From the NCBI GenBank assembly GCA_031270205.1, contig JAISYA010000061.1, positions 1 through 11,174 on the forward strand: a stretch of DNA of 11,174 bases, written 5' to 3'. A program made the translations under genes and the position numbers. This stretch comes from Treponema sp. GTDB taxonomy: Bacteria > Spirochaetota > Spirochaetia > Treponematales > Breznakiellaceae. Below the pieces are notes generated by a model. It ran no database searches. It was not told where the DNA came from and was given only the letters and a program-made list of their open reading frames with translations. Shown in pieces: positions 1 through 4,945 of this stretch (its first letter is position 1; each line of letters opens with the position of its first letter).

Positions 1-69
1 AAGGGCGGCCTTCTCCTTGCCTGAAAAAAACTGTCCTTCCAGTAATGAAACTGCTTCCGCTACGGTCAT
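1..69 (-). CDS. 5' end of a leftward gene, product not identified
   Basis: Only the first 23 codons are inside the window; the gene runs off the left edge. Read leftward from the ATG at 69 it begins MTVAEAVSLLEGQFFSGKEK and continues AAL. I chose this ATG because GGGAG lies a few bases upstream. An in-frame ATG at 81 would add MGER, but its AAGG abuts the start codon with no spacing. The pattern of a short helix followed by a Leu-Glu-Gly turn and a Ser-Gly-Lys-Glu stretch is loosely like the N-terminus of DRTGG-domain or HPr-kinase-like regulatory domains. That is a weak resemblance over 23 residues and should not be used as a name. Confidence 0.6.
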   Translation of the reverse strand, partial: MTVAEAVSLLEGQFFSGKEKAAL

Positions 70-103
70 TCGCTCTCCCATCCTTGGTTTTATACTTGTT
101 TTT

Positions 104-132
104 ATATTAGAACAAAAAGCGGTTGTGTTCAA
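104..132 (-). promoter_or_regulatory. Sigma-70-type promoter for the leftward gene at 1-69
   Basis: On the minus strand, TTGAAC (127-132) is followed after exactly 17 bp by TAATAT (104-109). Each hexamer matches its consensus at four of six positions. The predicted transcription start is near 97, giving a leader of about 28 nt before the ATG at 69, with the GGGAG ribosome-binding site inside it. Spacing and position both fit. Confidence 0.5.
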
Positions 133-162
133 GGGCACGCGCGGGGTTTTATGATAATATCG

Positions 163-192
163 AACAGCCCTGCCGCGACAACAGCCCTGCCG
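163..192. repeat. 13-bp direct repeat between divergent promoters
   Basis: AACAGCCCTGCCG occurs at 163-175 and again at 180-192, with a 4-bp CGAC spacer and a 17-bp period. The pair sits between the leftward promoter (-35 at 127-132) and the rightward candidate promoter (-35 at 195-200), abutting the latter. A pair of direct repeats here could be a regulator binding site, but no regulator gene is in the window to assign to it. Confidence 0.6.
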
Positions 193-194
193 GA

Positions 195-223
195 TTGTAG
201 ACATAAGCCAATTATTGTATTAT
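195..223 (+). promoter_or_regulatory. Candidate promoter for the small-protein locus
   Basis: TTGTAG (195-200) is followed after 17 bp by TATTAT (218-223). The -10 matches five of six positions and the -35 three of six. Transcription would begin near 230 and leave a leader of about 170 nt before the 36-aa gene at 402. An alternative -10-like TATACT lies at 317-322 but has no recognisable -35. The call rests only on motif match and spacing. Confidence 0.35.
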
Positions 224-229
224 TGATAT

Positions 230-401
230 AGTAAAAGGCCTTGCCGTTAAAGCAGCGCCGCTAAACGCATCTTGCGGTTTGCGGGGTAAAAATCGCCTGA
301 AGGCAATTTTTGGGATTATACTGAGTGAAGCGCAGCAAGCTGCCGGCGCGGTCAATTGGTTTTGGGACAGGCCCGTAAGAACGATTAAAAGAGGAGGATG
401 T
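230..401 (+). other. Structured leader or intergenic RNA upstream of the lysine-rich peptide
   Basis: Together with the preceding control elements this makes about 330 bases without a gene. It can form several hairpins. AAACGCA (263-269) pairs with TGC-G-GTTT (273-280) with one bulged G. AAAAAT-C-GCC (288-297) pairs with GGC-A-ATTTTT (302-311) around a TGAA loop, with one C-A mismatch; this stem ends in a T run and looks terminator-like. GCAGC-AA-GCTGC (331-342 region) is a third. None of the conserved boxes I know for cobalamin or c-di-GMP riboswitches, SRP RNA or RNase P RNA is visible. It could be an attenuated 5' leader, an unannotated small RNA, or simply intergenic sequence. Confidence 0.3.
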
Positions 402-512
402 ATGGCTGAACACATAATGCACAAAAAGGAGACCAAAAAGGCTCCGCAAAAAACGCTGAAAAAAAAGCGCGAAGAGAAAAAAGCCAAGAAAAAGCCCCAG
501 GGCGACAATTAA
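402..512 (+). CDS. Small lysine-rich basic protein (36 aa)
   Basis: The ATG at 402 has an upstream GAGGAGG (391-397). The frame is open further upstream, but this ribosome-binding site decides the start. The product begins MAEHIMHKKETKKAP and ends KKPQGDN; 13 of 36 residues are lysine, alternating with Glu, Arg, Ala and Pro. It has no cysteine, signal peptide or membrane segment. Such a chain should be disordered or a single amphipathic charged helix, and could bind RNA, DNA or ribosomes; that is inference from composition only. I recall similar short Lys-rich hypothetical proteins in treponemes but cannot name a family. It lies 89 bp upstream of the 74-aa gene and may be co-transcribed with it. 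The strong ribosome-binding site argues that it is translated. Confidence 0.6.
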   Translation: MAEHIMHKKETKKAPQKTLKKKREEKKAKKKPQGDN

Positions 513-522
513 CGCCGGGGCG

Positions 523-577
523 GTCTGGCCGCTTCCAGGGAGGCGGCTTTGCCGCCATTTGGGAAACGGTCATTCCC
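523..577 (+). other. Cluster of hairpins between the two small genes
   Basis: Three short stems follow one another in the 89-bp gap: GCGG-TCTGG-CCGC near 517-530; the perfect GGCGGC-TTT-GCCGCC at 542-556; and GGGAA-ACGGTCA-TTCCC at 561-577. None is followed by a clear T run, so none is a standard intrinsic terminator. They could stabilise the upstream message or separate expression of the two small genes. The stems are visible in the sequence; the role is inference. Confidence 0.35.
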
Positions 578-601
578 TGAAACACACAAAAGGAGGCTTC
601 C

Positions 602-826
602 ATGGCGGAACCCGCAAAAAGAGACCCGAAAGCGCCGAAATTTCTTCAGGTTACTGTAAAAGACAGTGACGGCAAAGAATGGGCAACGCTGTTCGCCCAG
701 GCCAAGGATTTTTCAACCGGATCGGTCGGCTACTACGCCTCCGACAAAGTGACCAACCCCGAAAGCGCCGAGCGCTACCAGTGCGGCCTTTCCTTTACCC
801 TCATCGGTTCCAAACCGGCGAAGTAA
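602..826 (+). CDS. Conserved-looking small protein of unknown function (74 aa)
   Basis: The ATG at 602 follows a near-ideal AGGAGG (591-596). The protein begins MAEPAKRDPKAPKFLQVTVK and has a charged, proline-containing N-terminal tail of about 13 residues. After that, short strand-like segments alternate with turns (FLQVTVKDSDGKEWATLFA near 14-32, then VGYYAS near 43-48, CGLSFTLIGSK near 61-71). This suggests a small soluble beta-rich fold. There is one cysteine (position 61) and no membrane segment or known catalytic motif. A single-strand nucleic-acid-binding fold is conceivable but unsupported. It ends at TAA 34 bp before the convergent zinc-ribbon gene. I do not recognise the family. Confidence 0.75.
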   Translation: MAEPAKRDPKAPKFLQVTVKDSDGKEWATLFAQAKDFSTGSVGYYASDKVTNPESAERYQCGLSFTLIGSKPAK

Positions 827-859
827 AACCCGGCTGAATAGCCGCCGATTCCCTCCCGC

Positions 860-1300
860 TCAAACCGGCGGTTTGAGGAGGCCTCCCGTTTTCCTGCAGC
901 GGCTGCAGCCCAGCACGTGTACGTGGGAGCGCCGGTGGGGCCGTTCAAACATTCTGGCAATGAGGATTTCGTTGTTAAGGAGGGACGCGCCGCAGACAGG
1001 GCAGAGCCGCCGGCGGTCTCCCTCAAGGCAGTAAACGCAGCCCCGGATGTGCATGAAGCGGTCCTTGCCTCCGGTAAGCGAGGGAAAGGCCATGGATTTG
1101 ATCAGCTCGCCTTTGTTAAGACGGGCGGAGCAGACCGGGCAGACCTGGGGGTCGCCCGGAGCGCCGCCCGCCCCGGCGCTCCGCCTGCCCCGCCGGTCCG
1201 GGCGTGATTTTGCCCAGAGGCCGATTAAAAGGCTGTAACCGAACCAGATCAGCGCGACTCCCATTGTGATAAAAAACAGTATCTGTATGTATGAACTCAT
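860..1300 (-). CDS. Membrane-anchored protein with two tandem zinc ribbons (146 aa)
   Basis: Residues about 5-29 form one hydrophobic segment, followed by Lys/Arg-rich residues 31-40. This predicts a single-pass anchor with the rest in the cytoplasm. A Gly/Ala linker leads to two four-cysteine modules: C54-x2-C57 with C88-x2-C91, and C100-x2-C103 with C132-x2-C135. The modules align with each other (CPVC-x-A-x-L, E-x-LI, then H-x-x-GC-x-x-C), which suggests internal duplication of a zinc ribbon or treble clef. No enzyme motif is visible; binding of nucleic acid or protein is inferred. The start is the ATG at 1300, which has no clear ribosome-binding site. It is divergent from rsmI with only 14 bp between start codons, so each promoter must overlap the other gene's 5' end. 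Its 3' end is convergent with the 74-aa gene; its stop codon lies in the stem CTCAAAC-CGGCG-GTTTGAG (859-877), which has no T run. Family not identified. Confidence 0.75.
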   Translation of the reverse strand: MSSYIQILFFITMGVALIWFGYSLLIGLWAKSRPDRRGRRSAGAGGAPGDPQVCPVCSARLNKGELIKSMAFPSLTGGKDRFMHIRGCVYCLEGDRRRLCPVCGASLLNNEILIARMFERPHRRSHVHVLGCSRCRKTGGLLKPPV

Positions 1301-1308
1301 GGTATACT
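1300..1308 (+). promoter_or_regulatory. Extended -10 promoter of rsmI
   Basis: TGG-TATACT at 1300-1308 is a good extended -10 element (TGnTATAAT type), and no convincing -35 lies 16-18 bp upstream. The expected start of transcription is about 1314-1316, which coincides with the GTG start codon of rsmI at 1315. The core GTATAC (1302-1307) is a perfect palindrome, so the same bases could be part of a bidirectional -10 region. The motif is seen directly; its use is inferred. Confidence 0.45.
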
Positions 1309-1314
1309 AAAACC

Positions 1315-1995
1315 GTGGCAACCCTCTATATTATCGGCACTCCAATCGGAAATTTGGGTGATATCAGTTTCCGGGCGGTGGAGGTACTGAAAACCGTAGA
1401 TTTAGTCGCCTGCGAGGACACCCGGCGGACGCTAAAACTCCTCAGCCACCTGGGAATCCGGGTGAAAATGCTCTCCTGCCGCGCCCAAAACGAGCGGTTT
1501 GCCGCGGAAAAGGTGATAGCGCTTCTAAATCAGGGGCAAACTGTGGCCTATACCAGCGACGCGGGCACTCCGGCCCTGAGCGATCCCGGCGCGGCGCTGG
1601 CGCGGCAGGTATTCCGCGCCGGACACGAGGTCATCCCCATTCCGGGGCCTTCGGCCTTTGCCTCCCTGGTAAGCGTGGCCGGCGGCGTGGACAAAACCGT
1701 TGTTTTTGAGGGCTTTTTATCCCCAAAGGCGGGCCGGCGGCGTTCCCGGCTGAGGGAATTGATGGCTCTTGACGCGGCTATCGTCCTTTATGAATCCCCT
1801 TTCAGGATTCTCAAGCTTTTGGAGGATATTGCCGAAATTGATGGAAGCCGGTATATTTGTATCGGACGGGAAATGACCAAGGTCCACGAAGAGTATATCC
1901 GGGGTTTGGCGGTGGAAATCCTTGCGCAATTTGTCCCCCAAAAAGAAAAAATCGGTGAATTTTCAGTGTATATCTCTGGAAATAAATCTGATTAG
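1315..1995 (+). CDS. rsmI: 16S rRNA (cytidine1402-2'-O)-methyltransferase RsmI
   Basis: RsmI uses S-adenosylmethionine to 2'-O-methylate C1402 in the decoding centre of 16S rRNA. From the GTG start the product has the family hallmarks in order: GTPIGNLGD (8-16), EDTR (34-37), SDAGTPALSDPG (81-92), PIPGPSA (108-114), EGF (132-134) and YESPFR (159-164). This is the tetrapyrrole-methylase fold. I chose GTG 1315 rather than the in-frame ATG 1291 because family members begin M-A-T-L-Y-I-V-G-T-P, which matches exactly from the GTG. The ATG would place the start within the divergent gene and upstream of the best -10. No Shine-Dalgarno precedes either codon. At 226 aa the protein is about 60 residues shorter than E. 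coli RsmI (286 aa) and stops after the catalytic fold, so it lacks the usual C-terminal domain. The stop codon is clean, so this looks like a short form rather than a break. Confidence 0.93.
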   Translation: MATLYIIGTPIGNLGDISFRAVEVLKTVDLVACEDTRRTLKLLSHLGIRVKMLSCRAQNERFAAEKVIALLNQGQTVAYTSDAGTPALSDPGAALARQVFRAGHEVIPIPGPSAFASLVSVAGGVDKTVVFEGFLSPKAGRRRSRLRELMALDAAIVLYESPFRILKLLEDIAEIDGSRYICIGREMTKVHEEYIRGLAVEILAQFVPQKEKIGEFSVYISGNKSD

Positions 1996-1999
1996 CGTG

Positions 2000-2027
2000 T
2001 AAACTATTACAGTAGAACAGCCGATAA
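2000..2027 (+). promoter_or_regulatory. Sigma-28 (FliA) promoter of flgM
   Basis: TAAA (2000-2003) is followed after 16 bp by GCCGATAA (2020-2027). The second element is a perfect match to the -10 of flagellar sigma-28 promoters (consensus TAAAGTTT-N11-GCCGATAA, i.e. TAAA-N15-GCCGATAA). The spacing is one base longer than ideal, and the second half of the -35 (CTAT) diverges. Transcription should begin near 2034, about 17 nt before the flgM start. The position directly ahead of the anti-sigma-28 gene makes this call strong. Confidence 0.8.
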
Positions 2028-2050
2028 TTAGACATAGGCAGGGTAAGAGC

Positions 2051-2335
2051 ATGACAATCGACAGGATAGGTCACTTGGATCCCATTCAGCCTCCCAAAAG
2101 GCCGGAGCGGAGAGAGCATGTACGGGAGGGCGACAAAACTGATTCTATAAACCTTTCTTCCGAAGCACGGGAGAAGGCGGAGGTTTATCAGGTTGTTGAA
2201 TTGATCAGGTCCGCCCCGGAAATGGACGACAGCCGGATTGCCGAACTCAGGGCGAAGATCAACGATCCCGCGTATATCAACGAAACGCTCCTGAACGCCA
2301 CGGCCGATAAAATTATGGACGCTTTTGGCATATAG
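2051..2335 (+). CDS. flgM: Anti-sigma-28 factor FlgM
   Basis: FlgM binds and inhibits the flagellar sigma factor FliA until the hook-basal body is finished. The 94-aa product starts MTIDRIG, close to the MSIDR start of enterobacterial FlgM. It has a polar, likely disordered first half, then a conserved-looking stretch DSINLSSEAREKAEV and two amphipathic helices (VYQVVELIRSAP; DSRIAELRAKINDPAYI), which correspond to the sigma-binding half. In this family a short IN-x-PxYxxxxLLNxTADKIM-like tail is typical, and it is present here. The length matches the family (about 90-100 aa). The ribosome-binding site is weak (GGCAGGG, 2037-2043). The gene has its own sigma-28 promoter and is followed by a strong terminator, so it can be expressed as a single gene under feedback from the sigma factor it inhibits. 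Confidence 0.9.
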   Translation: MTIDRIGHLDPIQPPKRPERREHVREGDKTDSINLSSEAREKAEVYQVVELIRSAPEMDDSRIAELRAKINDPAYINETLLNATADKIMDAFGI

Positions 2336-2350
2336 GCTCATTTTTGAGCC
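2335..2350 (+). other. Perfect hairpin overlapping the flgM stop codon
   Basis: GGCTCA (2335-2340), a TTTT loop, and TGAGCC (2345-2350) form a perfect 6-bp stem whose first base is the last base of the flgM TAG. It has no T run after it and lies just ahead of the intrinsic terminator. It may protect the 3' end of the message or add to termination. Confidence 0.4.
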
Positions 2351-2357
2351 GCAGACA

Positions 2358-2408
2358 GGCGGAACCCAGGGCTTTCCCAACGGACGGCGCCTTGGTTCCG
2401 CCTTTTTT
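2358..2408 (+). terminator. Intrinsic terminator after flgM
   Basis: GGCGGAACC (2358-2366) pairs perfectly with GGTTCCGCC (2394-2402). The stem extends inward by AGG/CCT after one mismatch, and six T residues follow (2403-2408). The loop is long (about 19 nt), but the GC-rich 9-bp base and the T run make a convincing Rho-independent terminator. Confidence 0.8.
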
Positions 2409-2410
2409 AT

Positions 2411-2450
2411 AACTATTTAAGAGGGGAAGTCTCCCCCTGGCTGAATAGTT
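2411..2450 (+). repeat. 40-nt inverted repeat in the leader of the methyltransferase gene
   Basis: AACTATT (2411-2417) is complementary to AATAGTT (2444-2450). Inside lies a second stem, GGGGA (2423-2427) with TCCCC (2432-2436) around a 4-nt loop. It begins three bases after the T run of the flgM terminator and ends 12 bp before the GGAGG of the next gene. It could be a leader hairpin or an operator; no promoter hexamers are obvious nearby. Confidence 0.45.
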
Positions 2451-2474
2451 CTTATTCCCGCTGGAGGCTATGTA

Positions 2475-3350
2475 ATGATCCCCCTGCATAAACTTGAAAA
2501 ACTGCCCCGGCATCAGCGGCTGCGGAAAATAAGCAAGATTTTCACCCTGGCGGAAAACCGGATTTGCGCGGTAATCGCGGCGGGCGGTACGGCCGGCAGC
2601 CCCGTTTTTAGCGCCGATGAGTGTACGTATTTTTCCGCAATTGTCGAATTGCTCGCCCATGACGGCGCTTTTCAGAGCGAGGCGATTGAGGCTTTTGCGG
2701 AGGCCGCCGGGGTTTTCAGGCGGACAGGGCCGGCCGGGCCGTTCCGCCGTTCCCTCAACACGCTCCGCCACATCCTGCTTGCGGAAACCGGCCGCAGTAC
2801 GGCGGACTGGGATTTTCTCGATGCCGGGGGCAAGCCTGACCCGGCGCGGCGGCGGAGCTTTCCGGGGATGCGGGTATACCTTGAGGATATCCGCTCGCCT
2901 TTCAATGTGGGGGCGATGTTCCGTACCGCGGAATCGTTTGGCGTTGAAAAATTGTTTCTTTCGCCGCTCTGCGCCGACCCGCGCCACCCCCGCGCGGAAC
3001 GGAGCGCCATGGGCTGCGTTGACGTGCTGCCCTGGGAACGGAGGGATCTGTCCTCCTGCGCTGCCGGCGATGGGCCGCTTTCCGCGGACGGAGAGGCCCT
3101 GCCGGTATTTGCCCTGGAAACCGGGGGAACGCCGCTTGGCAAATTTTCTTTTCCCGCACGGGGCCTGTTGATCGCCGGATCGGAGGAACTCGGCGTCAGC
3201 CCACAGGCGCTGTCCGGGGCGGACGCATCTTTTGGCAGGGTGTCCATTCCCTGTTACGGGGCAAAAGGTTCGCTTAACGTATCGGTCGCGTTCGGCATAG
3301 TAATGCAGGCCTGGGCGTATTGTTTGCATGGGCCGTTTGATGTACAATAG
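2475..3350 (+). CDS. SpoU/TrmH-family RNA 2'-O-ribose methyltransferase
   Basis: The 291-aa product carries the three knotted-fold SPOUT motifs in its C-terminal half. Motif 1 is NVGAMFRTAESFG (144-156, with conserved N144 and catalytic-type R150). Motif 2 is IAGSEELGV (233-241, E237). Motif 3 is IPCYGAKGSLNVSVAFGI (258-275, with S266 and N268). Such enzymes transfer a methyl group from S-adenosylmethionine to a ribose 2'-OH in tRNA or rRNA. The first ~130 residues are a divergent, Arg-rich helical region likely to recognise RNA; it lacks the typical RlmB N-terminal substrate domain, so I do not assign a target nucleotide or gene symbol. The start is ATG 2475, with GGAGG at 2463-2467 and 7-nt spacing. 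Another ATG at 2470 is closed at once by TAA. The gene is followed after 16 bp by ppiC, so the two are probably co-transcribed. Confidence 0.88.
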   Translation: MIPLHKLEKLPRHQRLRKISKIFTLAENRICAVIAAGGTAGSPVFSADECTYFSAIVELLAHDGAFQSEAIEAFAEAAGVFRRTGPAGPFRRSLNTLRHILLAETGRSTADWDFLDAGGKPDPARRRSFPGMRVYLEDIRSPFNVGAMFRTAESFGVEKLFLSPLCADPRHPRAERSAMGCVDVLPWERRDLSSCAAGDGPLSADGEALPVFALETGGTPLGKFSFPARGLLIAGSEELGVSPQALSGADASFGRVSIPCYGAKGSLNVSVAFGIVMQAWAYCLHGPFDVQ

Positions 3351-3366
3351 CAAAAGGAGTTGCTGC

Positions 3367-3645
3367 ATGGAATGGCGGGCTAGTCATATTTTGGTAAAAG
3401 ATCGGAACCTGGCGGATGATCTGCTGAGGCGGGTCAAAACGGGGACGCAGTTTGAGTCCCTGGCGCGGGAATTTTCAACCTGTCCCTCAAAATCTTCCGG
3501 GGGAGACCTCGGCTGGTTCGGTCCGGGGAAAATGGCGGCGGCCTTTGAATCCGCGGTAAAACGCCTGTCCCCTGGTTCCGTGGGCGATGTGGTGCAGACT
3601 CAGTTCGGTTATCATATTATTAAATGTACGGGCCGGCGTGACTAA
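3367..3645 (+). CDS. ppiC: Parvulin-type peptidyl-prolyl isomerase
   Basis: The 92-aa product is a single parvulin domain, about the size of E. coli PpiC (93 aa). Visible hallmarks are ASHILVKD (5-12, with H7), C39 in the FSTCPS segment, the GGDLGWFGPGKM stretch (45-56), F60, and QFGYHIIK (79-86). Parvulins catalyse cis-trans isomerisation of X-Pro bonds. There is no signal peptide or membrane anchor, so it should act in the cytoplasm, unlike the exported PrsA or SurA types. I chose ATG 3367 because AAAGGAG (3353-3359) lies 7 nt upstream. An in-frame ATG at 3328 would overlap the end of the methyltransferase gene and add residues foreign to the family. It sits in a tight run with the genes on either side (16 and 24 bp gaps). 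Confidence 0.93.
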   Translation: MEWRASHILVKDRNLADDLLRRVKTGTQFESLAREFSTCPSKSSGGDLGWFGPGKMAAAFESAVKRLSPGSVGDVVQTQFGYHIIKCTGRRD

Positions 3646-3669
3646 CGGCCGCGGCCTAATGGGGTTTGT

Positions 3670-4920
3670 ATGATTGCGGAGAATACGGATTTCAGGGATA
3701 TTATCCGTCTGGATTCGGAACTGAATCAGATTCAGGACCTGGACCTTCTTTTGGAACGGATATTGCTTGAGGCCCGCAAAGTAGTCCACGCCGATGCAGG
3801 TTCGATTTATGTCAAGACGGTAATCGAATCAGAGGGAAAAACGGCTGAACAACTTTCAATCAAGTACGCCCAGAATGATACGAGCCAGAAGACGCTCCCC
3901 CCGGGACAGAAGATAATTTATTCGGTGTTTTCCGTGCCGATAAGCGAAAAGTCCGTTGCAGGTTATTGTGCCCTGACCCGAAAACTGATCAATGTGCATG
4001 ATATGTACGATATTCCCCCCGGGGCGCCCTATTCGTTTAACTCGTCTATTGACAAGATCTCAGGATATAAAACTACTTCCACCCTGACCATCCCGCTCGT
4101 TACCGCCGACGACCGGCTGTTGGGCGTCATCCAGGTTATCAACGCCAAGGACACGGGGGGGAATACCGTCCCGTTTTCCGATGAGGACGAGTTCCTCATT
4201 ACCCACTTTGCAGCTAACGCCACCATAGCGCTGCAGCGCGCCTATGTGACCCGCGCAATGATTCTCAGGATGATAAAGATGGCGGAACTGAGGGACCCCA
4301 AGGAAACGGGAACCCATGTAAACCGCGTCGCCGGTTACGCGGTGGAGATATACGACCGCTGGGCGTACCATCACGGCGTGTCCGAAACGGAGCGGGACCG
4401 CTTTCGGGACACCCTTAAAATCGCGTCCATGTTACACGACGTGGGGAAGGTGGCAATTTCCGACTTAATTCTCAAAAAGCCGGCGCGTTTTACCGCCGAA
4501 GAATACCTCATCATGCAGCACCACACCCTGTACGGCGCAGGCCTGTTTGACGACCCCCAATCGCCTGTGGATATTATCGCCAGGGATATCGCCCTGACCC
4601 ACCACGAAAACTGGGACGGCACCGGCTATCCGGGCTGGATTGATCCGGTTACCATGGTCCCCCTGAGAACCAACGCGGAGGGCAAGTCCCTTGGCAGGAA
4701 AGGGGAAGAGACACCCCTGGTTGGCCGGATTGTCGCCCTTGCCGACGTGTTCGACGCGCTCTGTTCAAAACGGGTGTACAAGGAACCCTGGAGCGAGGAA
4801 CAGGTACTGGCCGAGATACGGCAGCTCGGCGGGACAAAATTCGATCCCGAACTGGTGGATATTTTCTTCGAGATACTCCCCAGCATCAAACAAATGCAAA
4901 GACTGTACCCCGAAGTATAA
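3670..4920 (+). CDS. GAF-HD-GYP protein, probable cyclic-di-GMP phosphodiesterase
   Basis: This 416-aa cytoplasmic protein has no membrane segment. Residues about 15-190 form a GAF sensor domain (core strands ADAGSIYV 41-48 and LLGVIQVINAKD 150-161). Residues about 205-410 form an HD-GYP domain with H216, H256-D257 (MLHDVGK), H284, the HHENWDGTGYPG signature (311-322, GYP 319-321) and ALADVFDAL (356-364). All metal-binding and GYP residues I can identify are present, so it should hydrolyse c-di-GMP, with activity set by whatever the GAF domain senses. Between GYP and the conserved PLVGRI stretch there is an insertion of about 18 residues (roughly 324-346) relative to typical HD-GYP domains. 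The start ATG 3670 has only a weak GGGG upstream. It follows ppiC by 24 bp and likely ends the operon; no terminator is visible in the 25-bp convergent gap. Confidence 0.9.
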   Translation: MIAENTDFRDIIRLDSELNQIQDLDLLLERILLEARKVVHADAGSIYVKTVIESEGKTAEQLSIKYAQNDTSQKTLPPGQKIIYSVFSVPISEKSVAGYCALTRKLINVHDMYDIPPGAPYSFNSSIDKISGYKTTSTLTIPLVTADDRLLGVIQVINAKDTGGNTVPFSDEDEFLITHFAANATIALQRAYVTRAMILRMIKMAELRDPKETGTHVNRVAGYAVEIYDRWAYHHGVSETERDRFRDTLKIASMLHDVGKVAISDLILKKPARFTAEEYLIMQHHTLYGAGLFDDPQSPVDIIARDIALTHHENWDGTGYPGWIDPVTMVPLRTNAEGKSLGRKGEETPLVGRIVALADVFDALCSKRVYKEPWSEEQVLAEIRQLGGTKFDPELVDIFFEILPSIKQMQRLYPEV

Positions 4921-4945
4921 TCCCCGGCAGGGCGATTTTTACCAT

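Noticed and set aside
917..1207. Plus-strand frame opposite the zinc-ribbon gene
   Set aside because: The minus-strand frame has eight regularly spaced cysteines and a membrane segment; the plus-strand product is Ala/Arg/Pro-rich with no signal.
2303..2310. Second GCCGATAA match, inside the 3' end of flgM
   Set aside because: No TAAA-like -35 lies 15-16 bp upstream and it is within a coding region; probably chance.
2313..3368. 351-codon minus-strand frame opposite the methyltransferase
   Set aside because: The composition is Arg/Gly/Pro-rich, without motifs, and the plus strand has clear SPOUT motifs and a ribosome-binding site.
3647..3656. Palindrome GGCCGCGGCC between ppiC and the HD-GYP gene
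   Set aside because: It is too short for a stable loop, with no T run; expected by chance in GC-rich sequence, so not called a terminator.
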